A DNA stretch of 5,517 nucleotides. Source: Ignavibacteria bacterium (GTDB lineage: Bacteria; Bacteroidota; Ignavibacteria; Kapaibacteriales; UBA4661). Position numbers and translations under genes: made by a program. Of this stretch, positions 4,856 through 5,517 are shown one piece after another. Positions within the stretch are counted from its first letter, which is position 1. Each line of letters opens with the position of its first letter. The stretch is taken from assembly GCA_013298375.1 (NCBI GenBank), contig JAAFHM010000340.1, positions 1-5,517 of the forward strand, read 5' to 3'. The notes under the pieces were generated by a model that searched no databases, had not been told where the DNA came from, and saw only the letters and a program-made list of their open reading frames with translations.

Positions 4856-5344
4856 ATGCAAAAAATAATTCGCTATACCGTACTGGTACTCGTTCTTGCT
4901 GCTTTTGTCGGCGGCATTAGCTCTTGTGATCCTCCTAGTACTCCTATCAGCCCAGAGCAGCAAACACTTGTTGACAATATGAAAAGTGGGGAATGGACTT
5001 TTGACAGTTTTTCTTCCGGTACACCTTCGGCACAATTGAGGTCAACGTATCAAGGTATGAGAGCTACCTTCAAAGTTAATGGTAACAGACCGAGCCGTGT
5101 TACATTTCTTACTTCTGCCGCAGCACGAATGGCAGTACCGCGCTTGCCTGACAGCAAAGAATCACAGTGGCTTTATACCGGAATCCGAGACCGATTCATT
5201 ATCAGTTCTGATAGCCTTTTTATGCCGTCGAGTGTGGATGGCTCCAGTCTTCCAATAACGGTTGCGGAAGCTACGGCAACAACCCTCCGCTACAGTGCAA
5301 AGGTACAAGGTTCCGGCGAAGTTGAATTTCAGTGGAAAAAATAA
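4856..5344 (+). CDS. Hypothetical lipoprotein, possibly lipocalin-like
   Basis: Exported lipoprotein of 162 aa. The hydrophobic signal (residues 4-20) ends with the lipobox ISSC, predicting lipidated Cys24, followed by DPPSTPISPEQQ. The mature domain starts with a Trp-containing strand (GEWTFDSFSSG, about 45-55), has alternating strands such as MRATFKVNG and RVTFLTS, and closes with TTLRYSAKVQGSGEVEFQWKK. This layout, with an early W-x-F strand and late T-x-R-Y and E-V-E-F strands, is reminiscent of small lipocalin-like lipoproteins of Bacteroidota, but I cannot name a family with confidence. Asp25 follows the lipid cysteine; in E. coli Asp at that position retains lipoproteins in the inner membrane, but that rule need not hold in this group. 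It is the last of the three envelope genes, has its own leader, and converges with a reverse-strand gene. Confidence 0.82.
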   Translation: MQKIIRYTVLVLVLAAFVGGISSCDPPSTPISPEQQTLVDNMKSGEWTFDSFSSGTPSAQLRSTYQGMRATFKVNGNRPSRVTFLTSAAARMAVPRLPDSKESQWLYTGIRDRFIISSDSLFMPSSVDGSSLPITVAEATATTLRYSAKVQGSGEVEFQWKK

Positions 5345-5372
5345 CCACCTAGCCTGAAAGCCGCATCGCATC

Positions 5373-5412
5373 AAAGGTCTGATATTCCGCACAAGGAAGA
5401 TTCAGACCTTTT
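5373..5412. terminator. Bidirectional terminator hairpin between convergent genes
   Basis: AAAGGTCTGA (5373-5382) and TCAGACCTTT (5402-5411) are perfect 10-bp complements. An inner stem TTCC (5385-5388) with GGAA (5394-5397) is possible. The forward side ends in TTTT (5409-5412) and the reverse side in TTT. The T-runs are short, so strength is uncertain. It begins 29 nt after the lipoprotein gene's stop and overlaps the stop codon of the probable reverse-strand gene. Confidence 0.65.
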
Positions 5413-5517
5413 GCGTATTCTGAGTGTGCTGCGCCTTGGCTCTGATTATTTTGGTTTGTGGCGGAACGTCCGCTTCCCAAGTGGGTTGCCCCAGATTGTC
5501 GTAGGTACAAATTTGGG
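5402..5517 (-). CDS. C-terminal end of an unidentified reverse-strand gene (partial)
   Basis: On the reverse strand one frame is open from the window edge (first whole codon at 5515) to a TGA at 5404-5402, giving 37 residues that begin QICTYDNLGQPTWEADVPPQ and end in QNTQKV. Composition is protein-like (Trp, Tyr, Pro, charged residues). The stop codon lies inside the outer arm of the terminator hairpin, an arrangement common at the ends of real genes, and the forward gene ends 57 nt away, as expected for a convergent pair. The start and most of the gene lie outside, and no domain can be named. Another reverse frame (23 residues ending RHKPK) and a forward frame are also open over this short stretch, so the call is tentative. 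Confidence 0.45.
   Translation of the reverse strand, partial: QICTYDNLGQPTWEADVPPQTKIIRAKAQHTQNTQKV

Overview
The window looks like part of a chromosome from the Bacteroidota/Chlorobiota (FCB) side of the bacterial tree. Three things point there: a TPR/coiled-coil histidine kinase, a LytTR response regulator, and small secreted envelope proteins. One of these is a lipoprotein whose C-terminal tryptophan/glycine/aspartate-rich segment resembles lipoproteins I know from that group. This placement comes from protein style only; there is no rRNA or other marker gene.

Region 1 (1-2408) is a two-component module. The 3' part of a membrane histidine kinase gene (5' end outside the window) is followed 49 nt later by a LytTR-type response regulator. 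A strong intrinsic terminator closes the unit. Region 2 (2409-2672) is intergenic. It holds four copies of an 8-9 bp direct repeat at 21/20/21 bp steps, the two-helical-turn geometry that LytTR-family regulators favour. A gene for a stand-alone CheY-like receiver follows (2673-3056). Region 3 (3057-3341) is non-coding, with a GC-rich palindrome and a terminator-like hairpin whose T-run touches the Shine-Dalgarno sequence of the next gene.

Region 4 (3342-5344) holds three same-strand, apparently separately transcribed envelope genes: a small outer-membrane beta-barrel protein and two lipoproteins. The first two are each followed, 9-11 nt after the stop codon, by a copy of a 181-bp intergenic repeat (gapless, about 91% identical) that folds into a long imperfect hairpin. 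Each of the three genes has a stem-loop upstream, then a T-rich stretch and an AGGA-type Shine-Dalgarno sequence exactly 7 nt from the ATG. Region 5 (5345-5517) has a terminator hairpin and the probable C-terminal end of a convergent reverse-strand gene.

A plausible reading, not shown by the sequence alone, is that the kinase phosphorylates the LytTR regulator, which binds the phased repeats to control the CheY-like gene, and that the receiver protein is a second output or a phosphate sink. I found no CRISPR array, tRNA, rRNA, transposase or phage gene. No promoter could be assigned with confidence.
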